Origin: an uncultured Arachnia sp.
Lineage (GTDB): Bacteria > Actinomycetota > Actinomycetes > Propionibacteriales > Propionibacteriaceae
Assembly (NCBI GenBank): GCA_947499145.1
Contig: CANMNB010000018.1
Location: forward strand, 1-64,000
Length of the DNA: 64,000 nt
Direction: 5' to 3'
Under the pieces are notes generated by a model. The model was not told the DNA's origin. It did no database searches and worked only from the letters and a program-made list of their open reading frames with translations. Shown here piece by piece: positions 62,368 to 64,000 of this stretch. Each line of letters opens with the position of its first letter. Positions within the stretch are counted from its first letter, which is position 1. Both the position numbers and the translations under genes were made by a program.

Positions 62368-63306
62368 TCAGTCGGCCAGGGCGGCCAGGTACTTCTCTGC
62401 GTCGAGGGCCGCCATGCAGCCCGTCCCGGCGGCGGTGATCGCCTGCCGGTAGGTGTGATCGACCAGGTCGCCGCACGCGAAGACACCCTCCACGTTGGTG
62501 GCGGTGGAGCCGGGTTCGGTCAGGACGTAGCCCTCGTCGTCGAGGAGGACCTGATCCTTCACCAGGGCCGAACGCGGGTCGTGACCGATCGCGATGAACA
62601 GGCCGTTGACCTCCAGCTCCTCGGTCTCACCGTTGACGGTGTTGGTCAGCGTGAGGGACTCGACCGAGTTCTGGCCGTTGATGCCGGTGACGGCGGAGTT
62701 CCAGACGAAGTCGATCTTGGGGTCCTTCTCCGCGCGGGCCGCCATGATCGCCGATGCGCGGAGCTCGCTGCGGCGGTGGATGATGGTGACCTTGCTGCCG
62801 AAGCGGCTGAGGAACGTCGCCTCCTCCATGGCGGAGTCGCCGCCGCCGACGACGGCGATCGGCTTGTCGCGGAAGAAGGCCCCGTCGCAGGTCGCGCACC
62901 AGGAGACGCCCCGGCCGGAGAGGCGCTCCTCGTCCGGGATCCCGAGCTTGCGGTAGCCGGAGCCCATGGCGAGGATGACGGCCTTCGCCCGCCAGACCTT
63001 CCCGTCGGAGTCGGTGACCTCTTTGACCTGGCCGGTGAGCTTGATCTCCGTCGCGTCGTCGGTGATGAGCAGGGCCCCGAATCGCTCGGCCTGCGCGCGC
63101 ATCTGCATCATGAGGTCAGGGCCCATGATCCCTTCGGCGAAACCCGGGAAGTTCTCCACCTCAGTGGTGTTCATCAGCGCACCCCCGGACTCGAAGGAGC
63201 CCTCGAAGACGACGGGCTCGAGGGCCGCGCGGGCGGCGTAGATGGCGGCCGTGTATCCGGCGGGACCGGAACCGACGATGATGAGTTCGTGGATCTGCTC
63301 CGACAT
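62368..63306 (-). CDS. trxB: Thioredoxin reductase
   Basis: A 312-aa flavoenzyme with FAD motif IVGSGPAGYTAAIYAARA, the redox-active CATCDG, NADPH motif AVVGGGDSAMEEATFL, and the C-terminal FACGDLVDHTYRQAITAAG. Standard length. ATG 63306 is preceded by GGAG. It reads away from the repeat array at 63366. Confidence 0.96.
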   Translation of the reverse strand: MSEQIHELIIVGSGPAGYTAAIYAARAALEPVVFEGSFESGGALMNTTEVENFPGFAEGIMGPDLMMQMRAQAERFGALLITDDATEIKLTGQVKEVTDSDGKVWRAKAVILAMGSGYRKLGIPDEERLSGRGVSWCATCDGAFFRDKPIAVVGGGDSAMEEATFLSRFGSKVTIIHRRSELRASAIMAARAEKDPKIDFVWNSAVTGINGQNSVESLTLTNTVNGETEELEVNGLFIAIGHDPRSALVKDQVLLDDEGYVLTEPGSTATNVEGVFACGDLVDHTYRQAITAAGTGCMAALDAEKYLAALAD

Positions 63307-63365
63307 GGGCGCTCCTGCATCAGGTGTTGATAGTCGGATCCATCCTATGCGCGATCTGGAGGGCC

Positions 63366-63530
63366 GCCGCCCTCGTGGAGCGCCAGCGTTACTACTCCTT
63401 GCCAGCGATGCTTGGCTGGCGTTCTGGAGTTGCGCTGGCGTCTCGAAAGTTGCGCCGGCGTGCGGAATTTGCGCTGGCGTTGGAGAAGTTGCGCAGGCGT
63501 GGGACGACTTGCGCTGGCGTCGAGAGAAGC
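63366..63530 (+). repeat. Iteron-like GCGCTGGCG array, copy 3 (trxB/gluconolactonase gap)
   Basis: This is the clearest of the three arrays. After CGCCAGCGTTACTACTCC and a GCCAGCG...TTGGCTGGC hairpin, the unit TGCG(C)TGGCG occurs at 63431, 63451, 63470, 63490 and 63510, with spacings of 20, 19, 20 and 20 bp. The units are separated by AAGTT- or GAATT-like spacers. Confidence 0.82.
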
Positions 63531-63578
63531 GCAGTCGGTGTGCGGCAGGATGGAACCACGCGCATCACAGGAGGTGCC

Positions 63579-64000
63579 ATGGCCACGGAAGTCATCCCCG
63601 GCGACCCGTTCGTCCACCTGGACCCGCGCTTCGCGGAGTGCGTCGTCGGGTCCGTCCACGTCGAGCGAATCGCGACGGGGTGCCGCTGGGTGGAGGGGCC
63701 CGCCTGGTTCCCGGCGGGCCGGTACCTGCTGTGGAGCGACATCCCGAACGACCGGATCATGAAGTGGGACGAGACCACCGATGCGGTCTCCGTCTTCCGG
63801 CACCCGGCGGGCTTTTCCAACGGCAACACTGTGGATCGACAGGGCCGCCTCGTCACGGCCCACCACGGTCTGAGGGCGGTCACGCGCACCGAGGTCGACG
63901 GCAGCGTCACCGTCCTGGCCGACCACTGGGACGGCCGGCGGTTCAACAGCCCGAACGACGTGGTCGTCTCCTCCGACGGTGCCGTCTGGTTCACCGACCC
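63579..64000 (+). CDS. SMP-30/gluconolactonase-family protein (3' end outside window)
   Basis: The first 140 codons from ATG 63579 (AGGAGG upstream). The beta-propeller start is recognisable: GCRWVEGPAWFPAGRYLLWS, with the metal-ligand Glu in EGP, IPNDRIMKWDE, GFSNGNTVDRQGR and NSPNDVVVSSDGAVWFTDP, in which Asn is another metal ligand. Family members hydrolyse lactones using Ca/Zn. The gene continues beyond position 64000. Confidence 0.88.
   Translation, partial: MATEVIPGDPFVHLDPRFAECVVGSVHVERIATGCRWVEGPAWFPAGRYLLWSDIPNDRIMKWDETTDAVSVFRHPAGFSNGNTVDRQGRLVTAHHGLRAVTRTEVDGSVTVLADHWDGRRFNSPNDVVVSSDGAVWFTD

Overview
The window comes from a high-GC actinobacterial chromosome and spans the replication origin. 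I infer a relative of the Propionibacteriaceae from the gene order, the GC-rich coding and the frequent GTG/GTGA-coupled starts, but no rRNA is present to place it. From about 33 kb rightwards it is the core origin region. DnaA boxes lie on both sides of dnaA (about 48.4-48.6 and 50.25-50.36 kb). The leftward (minus) arm reads dnaA, an ABC exporter pair, dnaN, recF, a DUF721/DciA gene, then gyrB, gyrA, a DUF3566 gene and tRNA-Ile(GAT). The rightward (plus) arm reads rpmH, rnpA, yidD, yidC, jag/khpB, rsmG, parA, parB. Two parS-like sites sit at 53.68 kb and inside parA. Further right come a DUF3817 gene, a KstD-like flavoprotein, SURF1, a D-Ala-D-Ala ligase, an aminotransferase, trxA and trxB, and the start of a gluconolactonase-type gene.

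The left part (1-33 kb) is accessory. It opens with the end of an IS256-family element abutting a truncated NERD gene, followed by a mercury-resistance operon (merR / merA / a Cys-Cys membrane protein / a membrane protein). Next is a translationally coupled Nudix plus PLD-DEAD helicase pair. The most striking locus is at 10.68-15.48 kb: an AAA ATPase with an N-terminal HNH-like zinc domain, a stand-alone PtuB-like HNH nuclease and a membrane patatin phospholipase, packed as one operon. This looks like a Septu-type ATPase/nuclease pair joined to a membrane-attacking effector, and I know of no named system with this composition. Also in this arm are a Doc/RHH toxin-antitoxin pair, a NERD-domain helicase, a LacI regulator lacking its middle, a frameshifted drug exporter, and an orphan SAM-I/IV-type riboswitch ahead of a 104-aa protein of unknown function.

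The non-coding DNA is rich in repeats. There are three arrays of a roughly 20-bp GCTGGCG unit near replication and thioredoxin genes, three copies of a roughly 58-bp dispersed element, paired 40-nt palindromes around the LacI remnant, and several long hairpins at gene ends. All identifications come from reading the sequence; no database search was run.
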